Part shown: piece after piece, positions 24,101 to 34,755 of the stretch | Position numbering within the stretch: position 1 is the stretch's first letter | Layout: each line of letters opens with the position of its first letter | NCBI GenBank assembly: GCA_000149265.1 | Contig: CH000786.1 | Location: 830,763 to 894,762 of the forward strand | Source: Ciona savignyi | Lineage: Eukaryota; Chordata; Ascidiacea; Phlebobranchia; Cionidae | DNA: 64,000 bases | Reading direction: 5' to 3' | Translations under genes and position numbers: made by a program | The notes under the pieces: generated by a model | Told to the model about the DNA's origin: nothing | Database searches by the model: none | The model's input: the letters and a program-made list of their open reading frames with translations, nothing else

Positions 24101-25798
24101 TATGTCGGTAAGGTTAGCAAAAACATCTCCCCAGTTGATATATGATCTTTATGTCGACAGATTTGTGACGTAATGATGGAATGTCAGAGTGAGAATGTGG
24201 TGTTTGGAGCTGATACCAATCTCAGAGATTCTGAGGTATTTCTGCACTACTAGAATATCTTGATGAGAATTGTGACTTTAAGATTCAAACCACATTTTAG
24301 CTAAAAAAACAAAAATTATTAAACCCCACTAATTGTTTAGTTTAATTTAAGTTTCCACGATGAAAACACGAAGCAGCACCTTTGATAATAATTCGGAAAA
24401 CGGGAGAAAAGATGGCAAAACGACATGTCGTTAAGACACGTCTATAATTTTACAAATTATTTACTTTAGGTATATTTTGATGTAGCCAATTGTCCGAAAT
24501 ATACTAAGGTAAATTAATTTGTGAAAGTGCCCTCTGCGTTACGACTTACGAATTTCCAGTGCGTTGCGTCTGACGGATTCCAAATAAACAAGGCAATGTT
24601 AAAGGAAGCAAAAGCGGGAAGGAGGGAAACTTTTTCACCAAAACTATGGAAATTAATTTTAACCCTTTCCTAAACACTAATCTCAACCACAGAACTAACC
24701 CTAAATCTAACCCGATGATTAAAACTAACTCTAATGCCCTAATAATCATTTTAGTGTGTAGTTTCCCGCTTTCCCTCCTTTTAGTTTTCCCCCGATAAAC
24801 ACGATTACCGTTTCCACAGGTAACCAGAGCAAAGAGGAATTCCGAATCCACACGCAAGATCTCCGATATCTGGGAATTCCTAGGATCCGACGAGCGCACC
24901 AGATATTTATGGGATCTTACTTTAAATGACAATCAAATTAAAGGGGGCAATGTAAGGCTGTGATGCCATAATCATAATTGTGATGTAGTGCTGGGAAATT
25001 GTCAATAATGATGTCATATTTGTAGTTGTTACGTTGTTTTACTGGAATGGTGAGTCTCCTTGTACTAATAACTCAGGGTTTAAACAAAACTATAGCAATG
25101 TCCGTCATATACATTGACTTCAATAGAATAGGATAGGATATGCATGTTTATTTCTGTGAATGGGAAAACCAAGGGGGTTACCACACGGGCAATAGTCAGA
25201 TCACCTCGCGCCCATCGTCGGGTTACCTGGTCTTTTACAGTGGGTATGGTACACACGTTTCTTCAATTTAGTAGAACTCATTAATCCGCTGGGTTCAGGC
25301 AATGTCCGTTAAGTGCGTTACCCAAGGAAACAACCCTCTAGCTTGCTACCAGTTTCGTACCTGAAACACTTCGGCTGAAGGCGACGCACTAACCCACCAT
25401 GTTAATCTGTCGGTTAACCAATAACTTCAATAACCCGTCGTGGGGAGATAACCCACGAGGTGCATCCCAATGTGATAACGCCCCAACGTTTTTTTACCTC
25501 GGTAATTAACATAAACACCTTATTTCTTACAAGGTGTCTTCTTTATATTTGTGAAATCATAATTTGGCTAGTTGGCCTGTCATTATGATGTCACTGACGC
25601 GGTTCCATCAATTATAACGTCATAATTCCTCGATTTCAGGCTCGACTTCGATTTGAGCGACTATTCATGCGTGACAACAGTGGTAACCATGGCAACCTGA
25701 CGCCGGTTTCCATGGAGACGATCGGAACAAACAGACTCCCGTGTGGACTCTTCCCCTCTGACCATTGGGGGGCGCTGGTCACGTTCAAGACGCATTGA
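18129..25798 (+). CDS. TDP2: TDP2, tyrosyl-DNA phosphodiesterase 2
   Basis: Nine exons: 18129-18178, 19971-20068, 20820-20919, 21541-21659, 22132-22241, 23086-23178, 24161-24235, 24820-24951 and 25640-25798 (TGA); 311 residues, human 362. All phases join. The N-terminus is a UBA-like helix region (QLAEYYLQITSMNVEHAINL). It is followed by the Mg-dependent exonuclease/endonuclease/phosphatase fold with all four signature blocks: EWNIQGL (human TWNIDGL), VVMLQEV, MTSHLEST with GADTNLRDSE, and PSDHWGALV. DIWEFLG and LRFERLFM also match. The enzyme removes topoisomerase 2 peptides from 5' DNA ends. The active-site Asn, Glu, Asp and His are all visible, so it should be active. Start ATG has an AAGATGGCG context; AATAAA lies at 25962-25967. 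Confidence 0.93.
18257..18451. mobile_element. MITE-1 subfamily with GGTGCCTCTAAATACTAC ends
   Basis: Terminal inverted repeats GGTGCCTCTAAATACTAC and GTAGTATTCAGAGGTACC (16 of 18 paired) with inner inverted CGCTTGGATC/ATCCAAGCGG. The core reads CCCAAACACTAATCTCAACC. It is shared with a copy at 61217-61442. TDP2 intron 1. Confidence 0.7.
18850..18990 (-). mobile_element. SINE-A head fragment
   Basis: Complement of the SINE-A head: GCCTTGCTTAAGGACACAAC, then AACGACCAGTTTCGAA and CACCAGACTAA. Further fragments in TDP2 introns lie at about 19370-19530 (plus), 20210-20480 (minus), 21170-21395 (plus), 21900-21955 (plus), 22528-22618 (plus), 23800-24110 (minus) and 25120-25415 (minus). Confidence 0.6.
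22240..22440 (+). repeat. Minisatellite of about 31 bp, about six units
   Basis: Unit GGCCATACTTGGTGGTATAT followed by TGTTTCTATGA, nearly identical in the first copies and decaying toward the right. It begins right at the donor of TDP2 exon 22132-22241. Confidence 0.75.
22808..23085 (+). repeat. Minisatellite of about 43 bp ending in a TDP2 splice acceptor
   Basis: About six units of the type TTTGATTTCTATTTTACATT, TTAAGGTTGTTTTTATAAAT. The last unit reads TTTGATTTCTATTTTAG and is the acceptor of exon 23086-23178, so the polypyrimidine tract is itself a repeat unit. Confidence 0.75.
23200..23545. repeat. Two tandem copies of an unclassified interspersed repeat
   Basis: Each copy carries TAGTTTATTCATTTTTGCCC, GGCAAACGAAT, AAAGACGGCAAAACGAACAG and GGCCGCCAAACC. 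Relatives lie at about 24340-24440 (plus) and 27112-27233 (reverse complement, just before the first GAD exon). I cannot assign it to a family. Confidence 0.5.
24592..24790. mobile_element. MITE-1 copy in the TDP2 intron
   Basis: Same arms (GCGGGAAGGAGGGAAAC and its complement near TCCCGCTTTCCCTCC) and the core CCTAAACACTAATCTCAACC. Ends about 30 bp before the exon at 24820. Confidence 0.6.
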
Positions 25799-26104
25799 TT
25801 ATGTGTAATGAATCGTGTGATTGATGACACACAATACGCTTATTGTTCCGCTGCAATCGATATTCTTATTATTATTGCTTATTAGCTAATGGAAAGGATT
25901 CTGACGTCACGAAGGGGTAATTTTGCCCGAAAACCCTGCATTTTCGCCGATTCTTCGTTGAAATAAATAATTGATGCCAGAGTGTCGTGTAGTAATTAAT
26001 GCGAATTCCCGTGGGTGCGCGCGACATCTATCGGCAATTAACCCGCTGTCATCCATGCGTATTAAAGCCCATTTGGCCGGAAAATAAGCGCCTTTTTCCC
26101 GTCA

Positions 26105-26334
26105 TATATATATGAAGCGACGTCATAATGATCGATTGTTATTATGAAAGATGCAGCACAATAAGCAATCGCGATTTAGAAGCTCGAGCCTCGGTCTTGT
26201 CAAAGGTGGGGTTTGTTACGTCATAATGTTAATATTGTTATTAATTCAACTCTCCGCAGCGGAAATAATGGACAAATCGAGAAATTCGAACTTTTCGTCG
26301 GAAAATGGCGACTTCGAGAATTCTTCAATAAAAG
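26105..26334 (+). promoter_or_regulatory. Candidate GAD promoter and first exon
   Basis: A TATATATAT run at 26105-26113 is followed by a frame opening at ATG 26151 and ending at a GTAATA donor after 26334 (phase 1). The frame encodes a hydrophobic run (MLILLLIQLSAAEI) and then MDKSRNSNFSSENG. Splicing it to the exon at 27238 would be out of frame, because that exon needs phase 0. I therefore treat it as a non-coding or alternative first exon, not as coding sequence. Confidence 0.35.
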
Positions 26335-27246
26335 GTAATATGACGCAATAATGGCTAAATTGAATATTCCTTTTAACGAAAAATGGAAACGACGAGTTTT
26401 CCGTTAAAGTTTTAACTTGGTTTGTTAAAAAACTTATTATTAGCTTTAAAGGGGTGGCAGTAGATTTATCAATTATTTCGGTTAACAAGTAAGGGTCGTG
26501 TGTTCGAATGGTTAACGCGACCGATAAATATACCGTTTTCAATATAAAAATGGTCTTGGTGACCCAATTGGCTTCGAAATCAAACCGGTAAGAAAGTATG
26601 GGTCGTTTTGCCTTTTATTTTAAGTATGGGTCGTTTTGCCTTTAAAAATATTTTTTTTTCCTTTAAAAATAAATAATTATGGTATTCTTAGGATAAATAG
26701 ACATTGGAATTAAGGTAATGTGTGGTAAATTCCTTGTAATGCGAAAATGGGTTTAATAATAATTATAAAATTCTCAATTAGTGAAAAAACCTTCAAAAAT
26801 ATAATAAAAAGTTCAACAATAAATTTTAAATTTGATTTTGAAGCAACTTGGCTGAGCGTTCCAAAGTTATGTCTACATACGTATTTAAATAATGATCATA
26901 TCCGTTAGGAGAGCTTGGTAATGTGTTTGCGACAACAATTTAATTAGAAATATTTATGTTGGACACCAAACAACAACACCAACTACGCGAGTACACAAAA
27001 CAACTTTGGAAATTATTATCACAACACACGACGTCGTTCCGTTGCTTTAATATAACGTAACAATCGAGTTTTGATAAGGTTAATCTGAAATTTATTTAAT
27101 TATATCCTTTTTTCAATGACGTGTTTTACCGACTGTTCGTTTTGCCGTCTTTTCTTCTTCCTGTGTCGCGATTATATTCGTTTGCCATTTTTAAATACTG
27201 GTGAAAAAATGAATAAACTAATAAACTAAATTTTTAGAATTTTAAT

Positions 27247-30200
27247 ATGTCGTTACACTCCAAAAATGTTGTAGATTTGCTGCCATATTCCAAATGTAGC
27301 GAGAAGACGCGATTGTTTTTGATGGAGATATTCGAGATATTGATGAAGCATATCTCCAAGACATTCGACCGGAAATGCAAGATCCTGGATTTCCACCATC
27401 CTCATCAGCTATTGGATGGCATTGAAGGTACGTCATCAGTTGTGACGTGTATATGATGTCATTTGAGTCATCGTATGTCAATTTTTGCATCTTACTATTT
27501 TTGGTTATTTAGCATAAGCGTTGATAATTACGTCTTCCCTTAAATCTTACCATGCGGTAAAACATCATTGATATGTAATTTATTAATTATAACCATAATA
27601 CCGTCTTCATTATTTGGTATTTCTTTATCATTTTGCTGGTTGGAGTTGGTAATGTTTGCAACGAAATACCGATTTTTCCTGTTTTCCAAATTTTTATCAA
27701 AGGTTCTGCTTTATGTTTTAATCGTGGAAACAAAAACTAAACTAAAATATATATAAATAAATTTAAAAAAACTATTACAGTGAAATACTTAGCGTTAAAG
27801 CTCTTCCAAAGTTAAAATATAGGACATCAGGAGCTTATCTCAGCCCCACAGACATCTAAACAAATATTAGAACTGGCTTCCCTTTACTTAATATAGAAAA
27901 ATAGCTCCCGTATTAATTTTTTTCCTAAATTTTAAGCGCGTTCTTCTTTATTTTATCATTTTTTTATAGGAAAACACATTGCTTAAAAAAAATAAAAACA
28001 AAATGTAAAATTGACTAGATATTTTAAAGCGCTGTATGACGTCATGTGTGACGTCATAATATCGTGACAGGGTTCTCACTGGAGATCACGGGGGAGGCGG
28101 AGTCATTGGAGCAGATATTGGTGGATTGTCGGGACACACTCAAGTATGGGGTTAAAACAGGTCAGCGAGTCGTTCACGTCCATTGTATTAATAGATTGAT
28201 TTGGCCACTGTGGATAAACGGTGTAAGTCCTGTGCAAACGCCCAGTACGTGTCCTTACTGGATTACCTATGTTCGGCCGGTTAGTCTGGCGGTTAAGTGC
28301 GTCGCCTTTCAATCGAAAGGTTGTAGGAGCGAAAGTGTGCGCTAGCTAGTCGGTTGTGTCCTTGGGCAAGGCACTTTACGGACATTGCCTGAACCAAGAG
28401 GATTAATGGGTTCTACCAAATTGAAGGAACGCGTCTATCATATACAACACACTGCAATGGCTCCGGTAACCTAAAGGTGGGCGAGAGGTGATCTGAAGAT
28501 TCCCGTTTAACCGGAACATATGATCACTGACCCTTAAACTATTTCCCCCCCCCCCCCCCAGGTCATCCGCGTTTTTTCAACCAACTCAGCAGCGGACTCG
28601 ACATCATTTCTCTCGCCGCTGATTGGCTGACGTCCACCGCCAATACCAACATGTGAGTGACGTTGTAAATTTATGACGTCATAACCATAATTATCGATGA
28701 CGTAGGTTCACGTACGAGATAGCGCCGGTGTTCACACTGATGGAGGATGTGGTGATACGGAGAATGTGCTCCATCATTGGGTGGGAGGATGGGGAGGGCA
28801 TCTTCTCACCGGGTGAGTCATAGAAACAATATAAACATCATAGAAACAATATAAACAGCATAGAAACATTATAAACAGCATAGAAACATTATAAACAATA
28901 TAGACACATTACAAACATCATAGAAACATTATAAACATCACAGAAACCATATAAACATCCTAGAAATATCATAATCATTATAGAAATATTATATACATCA
29001 TAGAAACATTTTAGGCTGGATTCACACCAGAACGACATTTTGTCGTACGTCCGACAAAAACGTTTTTGTCGTAAGCGTGTTTTTCGTTTTTTGTTTTGGT
29101 CGATTCACACCAATAAAACGTGTTTCGGTCCGACGGTATGCTGGAGTATGGACAAACACTTATAACTAGAATTTTATATGAAAATAAAGGTGAAGACATC
29201 ATAATTTTTAATTGGTATTCAGAGTAATATCGTCATAGGACACCAATTAACTTAGATAAATCCTATATTTGATAAACTAAACATGCTAACAGAACCTTAA
29301 AAAATCACATTTTTGAAGTATGACAACCTAACTTTTTCCTGAATTACTTATAGACTGAAGCCAATTATAGAACGGGAACATACTTCTATAGATCAGTATT
29401 ACAACCTTAAATCCTAAACATCAAACACTATTGACCTTAACATTGGTACACTACATGCCTGCCAAAACTCTACTACAGGTGTCATAGGTTATTTTGGTTG
29501 TTCTTCTGCCAAGTTTTATACCAGAACCAACCTAAGAAGTGTGGCATAGTAATTTAAAGTGGTGCCAATATTTTGCACTTTGACAACAAAAAAACAATAA
29601 CTTGAATAAATACATTGTAGGGTAAATGTATTGGTTTCATCTGTACAAATAAAACAATGACATTTGTTTTTGCTCACAGTTCATATCATCCAATATAAAC
29701 AAGCAATATGGAAAGTGTTGTAGACAGAGCAATGAACATGATAAATACAATGGAAATAACTCTATTAACATCAACAATTTACTACACAGCACAAAATGGA
29801 TACAGGAATGTAAATTAGTTAAATAGTGATACTTATCCAGTTTAAAAATAAAATGTTTATCGGGATGCTTGCAATAATTTTAAAAGTTACTACAACATTT
29901 TAAAAAGTGAAGCATTGCCTTGGTTATTTGTGTGCATTATAAGCTGGTATCTTTTTTCTCTGTTATTTTGGGGCACTTCATTGTTCTGTAGCCTCTGGTA
30001 TGTACTTTTCAGTTACCGGCAGTAATTTGAAGAAGTAAAACAGACTGTTTCATTGCAAAGGATTTCCATATCTGTATCAGTGTTGTCCGATGATTAACTT
30101 GAATTACTGGAACTGGCCAAGTCATGCTGTAAACACAAATGTATACACCGGTGTTATTCAACATTTAATATACATAATCCACTTGTCATTGTTTTCAAAT

Positions 30201-33200
30201 TGTTAATTACAAGACCAAAAAATAAGTGTACAGAATTATGGAATTGATTATATATAATTGCCTAGACTAGATACAAAACTGCATTTTACCAATCAATGCA
30301 ATAAAACATCCTTATATATAAAAGGGGTTAACAAAAGTTTTGCTAAAGTTTTGCTAAATGTTAGAATTAACATCCAACTTGTAACAGGTAGCTTGACAAT
30401 GGGTAAAAACTATTTGTTAAGCCTATCGGTACCGATGAAATGGTATCATCACAAAATATTTACAAGAGAGTAGAATCATATATAGAATATAATCTATTTA
30501 CTTACCAGTCTCATTTAAAACTTGACAAATAATATTCCAAGTTAACTCTTGTACAACTCAATTCATATACCGGTATGCAAAACTGGACATATTAGGCTTA
30601 TATTTGCCGACTTAACATTAAATTCTTGAATTAGTAGTTGAAGTTTGCTTCCATCCATAATAATTCCACATGCTAAATATATATTTAAGAATTTAACCAG
30701 TACCTATCAGGAAAATTAATGTGAGTTCAAAAGTACCGGTACTGGTTTTGTTTAGTTTAGGCTACACAACAGGCTTACCTGAGATGTTGAACCAGTGCTA
30801 TGCATTATTTGATAGGCTATTTAATCACAACAGTCTAAGATAATGATTTTAAACTAAATATATCTGTCTTGGCCTAATTGCTGTGCACTTTCGTCCGTAT
30901 TTACTTCAACCTAAACTATCTAATATAATTAAAACTAGTCTATTTACTTTAAAACACATTTATAACCATATTAAAGGTATCTGTACTGCATATTAGCAAT
31001 AAAACAATTGTATATGCTGATATTTCACGATATTAAACTCGTCCGACAAAAAAACATGTCGCAAGAAAATAGCGCATGCTCTATTGCTGAAAAACATGTT
31101 TTTTTGTCGTACGACAGAAAACGTGTCGTTTGCGTCAAAATCGGACTGGTGTGAATCGCCGCATAAGGGACTATGCGTTCTATTTGAGAAACGTCGGTAC
31201 GACACGACAAAAACGTTTTTGTCGTTTTGGTGTGAACCCGGCCTTAAACAGCATAGAAACACTATAAACGTCATAGAAACATTATAAACATCATAGAAAC
31301 ATTATAAACAGCATAGAAACACTATAAACGTCATAGAAACATTATAAACAGCATAGAAACAATATAAACAGCATAAAAAACATTATAAACAGCATAGAAA
31401 CACTATAAACATCATGAATACATTAAAACAGCATAGAAATCCTATAAACATCATGGAAACAGTATACAATTACTTAAAATATCATAAAAACAATATTAAC
31501 ACCATAGAAACTATATAAACATCATACAAACATATAAATGTAAGCATGATAGAAATACTCCAAACATCATAAACAGTTAGAACAACATACACTTTTTACG
31601 GGGTTTTTAAAAGTATTTCGAATCCATGATGGGCTCGTCACCAATGACTATGTATAGGTCACGTTACATATGCGGCCACACGACCGTTTTAGAACACCTT
31701 CTTTCTAGAAGACCGTTCAAGTAGACTTATGTCCATTCACGGGTATAAACATTTATATTCCATCCAGTTTACCAAAGATTAACCCGATTGCTATTAAGGC
31801 ATCGTTTCACAAGCTATACGAATGCTATGAAGGCCATATATATTATACAGGTGGGTCAATTAACAATCTCTATGCCGTCATAATGGCTCGTCATTACGTC
31901 ATGCCGGAAGTGAAGTACGACGGAATGAGGGGATTTCCCGAACTCGTCATGTTTCAATCAAAGCACGTGAGTTGATGATGTAATCATGACCCTTCAATGA
32001 CGTAATAATGACGTGTTACAGGCTCACTACTCAAACAAGCGACCGGGGGCAGTTTTGGGAATCGGGTTAAAGAACTGCATCGATATAGAAGTCGACGATA
32101 AGTGAGTTTATTACGTCATAATACCAATATTCCCTTATCGATTATGACATCACAGAGGGCGAATGATTGCAAGCGATCTGGAATTAAAGATTCTTCAATC
32201 GAAATTGGCTGGGAAAGTCCCTTTCTACGTCACAGCGACGGCGGGAACCACCGTCATTGGAGCTTTCGACAAAATCCCGGAGATTTCGGGGATTTGTAAG
32301 AAATATGGAGTCTGGCTTCACGTGGATGTGAGTATTGGTGGTTTTGGTCGCTCGCGTTTTCGATCATCGATTGTCATCGCAGGCCGCATGGGGAGGGGCG
32401 GTTATGATGTCACAGAAGCATCGTCATCTAGTGACCGGCATAGAATTGGCAGATTCGGTGACGTGGAACCCTCACAAGATGATGGGGGTTGTGCTGCAGT
32501 GCTCGGCGCTTCTTACACGACATAAGGTGCTTGTCACGTTATAATAACCTTGTGATGTTATAGAATAAAAAAGGAAATTCATGTTTATCCCCGTGAATGG
32601 GAAAACGCAAGGCGCGTTAACACATGAGAAATCGTCAGATCACCTCGCGCCCATTGTGGGGTACTAAAGCTATTGCAGTGTGTTGTGTATAACTCACACG
32701 TTCCTTTAATTTAGTAGAACCCATTAAGCTGTTGGGTTCAGGCAATGTCCGTTAAGTGCCTTGCCCAAAGACACAATCGACTTATTAGCGACCAGTTCAG
32801 AACCTGCAACCTTATCGGTTGAAAGGCTTTGCACTAAACCGCCAGACTAACCGGTCGGACTTATGTATTCAAGCGTTCGCCATATGCGCCACAATAAATG
32901 GAACTACTATATTAACCCATGAATGTACGTGTACGATCGTGTGGTTGAATGGTTAACGCGACCGATAACATATAGCGGCACCTATATACAAAAACGGTTG
33001 AGCAACGAACCCATTATGGGTACGAAACTTAGCTCGGTTAAAAAAAGCGTTCGCCATCTGCAAATTAACAAGATATGTTTTTCTAGCGCTGTAATGTATG
33101 ATGTGATAAATTTATTGCCTGTTGTGATGTCATGTTTGGTGCTTTGTCGTCATAGTGATGTCAGAAATACGTCACAGGGCATTCTAGAATCTTGCAACGA

Positions 33201-34649
33201 GATGAATGCCGATTACCTTTTCCAACAAGACAAGCATTATGACGTAACATACGACACTGGTGACAAAACAATACAATGCGGACGACACGTCGATGTTTTT
33301 AAACTGTGGCTAGCTTGGCGGGCAAAGGTGATGATTGTGACGTCATAATTACTCCACAGTAAACAATAGTTCATTATCAGGGCGACGCTGGATTCGAGAA
33401 ACACGTGGATCGATGCATCGAGTTGTCCAGGTAACAATTATTCGGTGTTTATTGTTGGACAATAAATGGTCGGTGTGTCCAATTGATCGACCGTTCCCTT
33501 GCGGTTGTTCTGACCGACAGTCGGAGGGGGGCGGGATCGAAACCAACCGCTTCGGCATGCTAATGAACGCCCGTTCCCGTCCCAGGGATAAACATATCCT
33601 ACCTTCATAACCAGTAATATTAATTGGCGTAGAAAAGGCGATCACACAATTCCCAGGCTTTTATCTCTCTATAGCATTCTGCACAATCACTAACCGTGGT
33701 TGATTGAAATTAGATCGTTTTTGTTTTTTTTCTCAGATTATTTTAATGAACCAGTCAAACATGATTACGTCACATTTACAGCTGATACGTCATACCTTTA
33801 ACAACTACGTCATATACCCAACTATGGCACCCCACCTCTAACTAATCCGCCAGAACCTAAAGTGCTAAACTAATACACCATACCCAAATTTATTACGTCA
33901 CACCTGAACTATTACGCCACACACCATACCAATACGTCACAACCTTAACTAATACGGCACATTCCCCAGATACTTGGTTAGAAAGATAAAAAAGACTCGT
34001 GGATTTGAACTTGTTAACCCAGAGGTAATTGTGGATTCGTGTTATTTGCCTAATATGCCTTACTGCTTATCAACGATAGCTTGTCAGAGTTACCTTTGTT
34101 TATGAACTTGACCGATTAGCTTGATGGGTTTGTGTTTACCTTTCATCTAAAGGGTTGATGGTTTAAAACTTGTCGCTAGCCAGTCGGTTGTGCAACCGTC
34201 TAGCTTGCGTCCAGTATTGCACCTGCTACCTTTCGATTGAAAGGCGACGCACTTAACTGACAGACTAACCGGCAAGACATCAACTAGTTCTTTCCCCGCA
34301 ATAATCGCCATTGTTTCCACGCAGCCCGAGTACGCGAATGTTTGCTTCTGGTATTTCCCGCCATGCATTCGAAACCTTTCTGACGAAACAATCAAACACG
34401 AGAAGTTAAACAAGGTGAGTTCTAAAATCGTTTACAATCACACGTTAAATTCGATTATGACATCACAGGTGGCACCGTTGATAAAATCTAGAATGATGGA
34501 GCATGGGACGATTATGATTGGCTATCAGCCTTTGGGGTCAAAGGTCAATTTCTTTCGCAACATCGTGAGCAACCCCCGCGGTTGATTATGACGACATAGA
34601 CTTCATTATAACGGAAATCGAAAGACTCGGTCGCGACATAGAATTGTAG
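27247..34649 (+). CDS. GAD: Glutamate decarboxylase (GAD), one-base shift near the C-terminus
   Basis: Exons: 27238/27247-27427, 28071-28160, 28562-28652, 28706-28812, 31851-31966, 32022-32101, 32156-32327, 32383-32526, 33178-33327, 33381-33430, 33970-34024, 34325-34414 and 34469-34649. About 501 residues if read through. The class II PLP-decarboxylase fold is clear: [74 protein letters not shown], the PLP lysine in [40 protein letters not shown] and [10 protein letters not shown]. The enzyme converts glutamate to GABA plus CO2. Sequence is far closer to GAD65/67 than to CSAD. At 34577-34585 an extra G makes CGC GGT TGA; dropping one G restores the usual end. ATG 27247 is the first in frame. 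The N-terminal palmitoylated extension of vertebrate GAD65 is absent. Confidence 0.93.
28270..28520 (+). mobile_element. SINE-A in a GAD intron
   Basis: Reads GGTTAGTCTGGCGGTTAAGTGCG, TCCTTGGGCAAGGCACTTTA, GGATTAATGGGTTCTACCAA, with a shortened tail. It is followed by a 13-base C run that forms the pyrimidine tract of the exon 28562 acceptor. Confidence 0.7.
28820..31560. repeat. Minisatellite of 19-20 bp interrupted by a transposon
   Basis: Unit CATAGAAACATTATAAACA, about ten copies at 28820-29010 and about fifteen at 31247-31560. The two blocks were one array before the element at 29014-31243 inserted. Confidence 0.8.
29014..31243. mobile_element. Non-autonomous PIF/Harbinger-like element
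   Basis: Ends are inverted: GGCTGGATTCACACCAGAAC on the left and the complement of GGCCGGGTTCACACCAAAAC on the right, followed by long ACGACAAAAACG subterminal inverted stretches. It is flanked by TTA on both sides (29011-29013, 31244-31246), a 3 bp duplication typical of PIF/Harbinger. No transposase or myb-like frame is visible in its 2230 bp. Confidence 0.65.
32565..32860 (-). mobile_element. SINE-A, near full length, followed by SINE-B
   Basis: Full complement of the SINE-A tail, body and head (ends CCGCCAGACTAACCGGTCGG). A plus-strand SINE-B with GTGTGGTTGAATGGTTAACG lies at about 32925-33040. Both are in the GAD intron 32527-33177. Confidence 0.7.
34105..34285. mobile_element. Head-to-head pair of SINE-A head fragments
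   Basis: The left half reads as a plus head (GACCGATTAGCTTGATGGGT..., CTAGCCAGTCGGTTGTG). The right half reads as a minus head ending GACAGACTAACCGGCAAG. Together they make an imperfect palindrome in a GAD intron. Confidence 0.5.
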
Positions 34650-34755
34650 ATTTTGTTCTTCAATGTGACGTAACAATCAGTGACACCGTGAATTCTTTGT
34701 TTAATTATAACATCACAATCCTCTTCAAACCACGTCACATCCGCGTGATGAAGCG

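Noticed and set aside
26151-26334. Frame with a hydrophobic run before GAD, considered as its N-terminus
   Set aside because: It ends in phase 1, while the next exon (27238) would need phase 0 and has a stop in the shifted frame.
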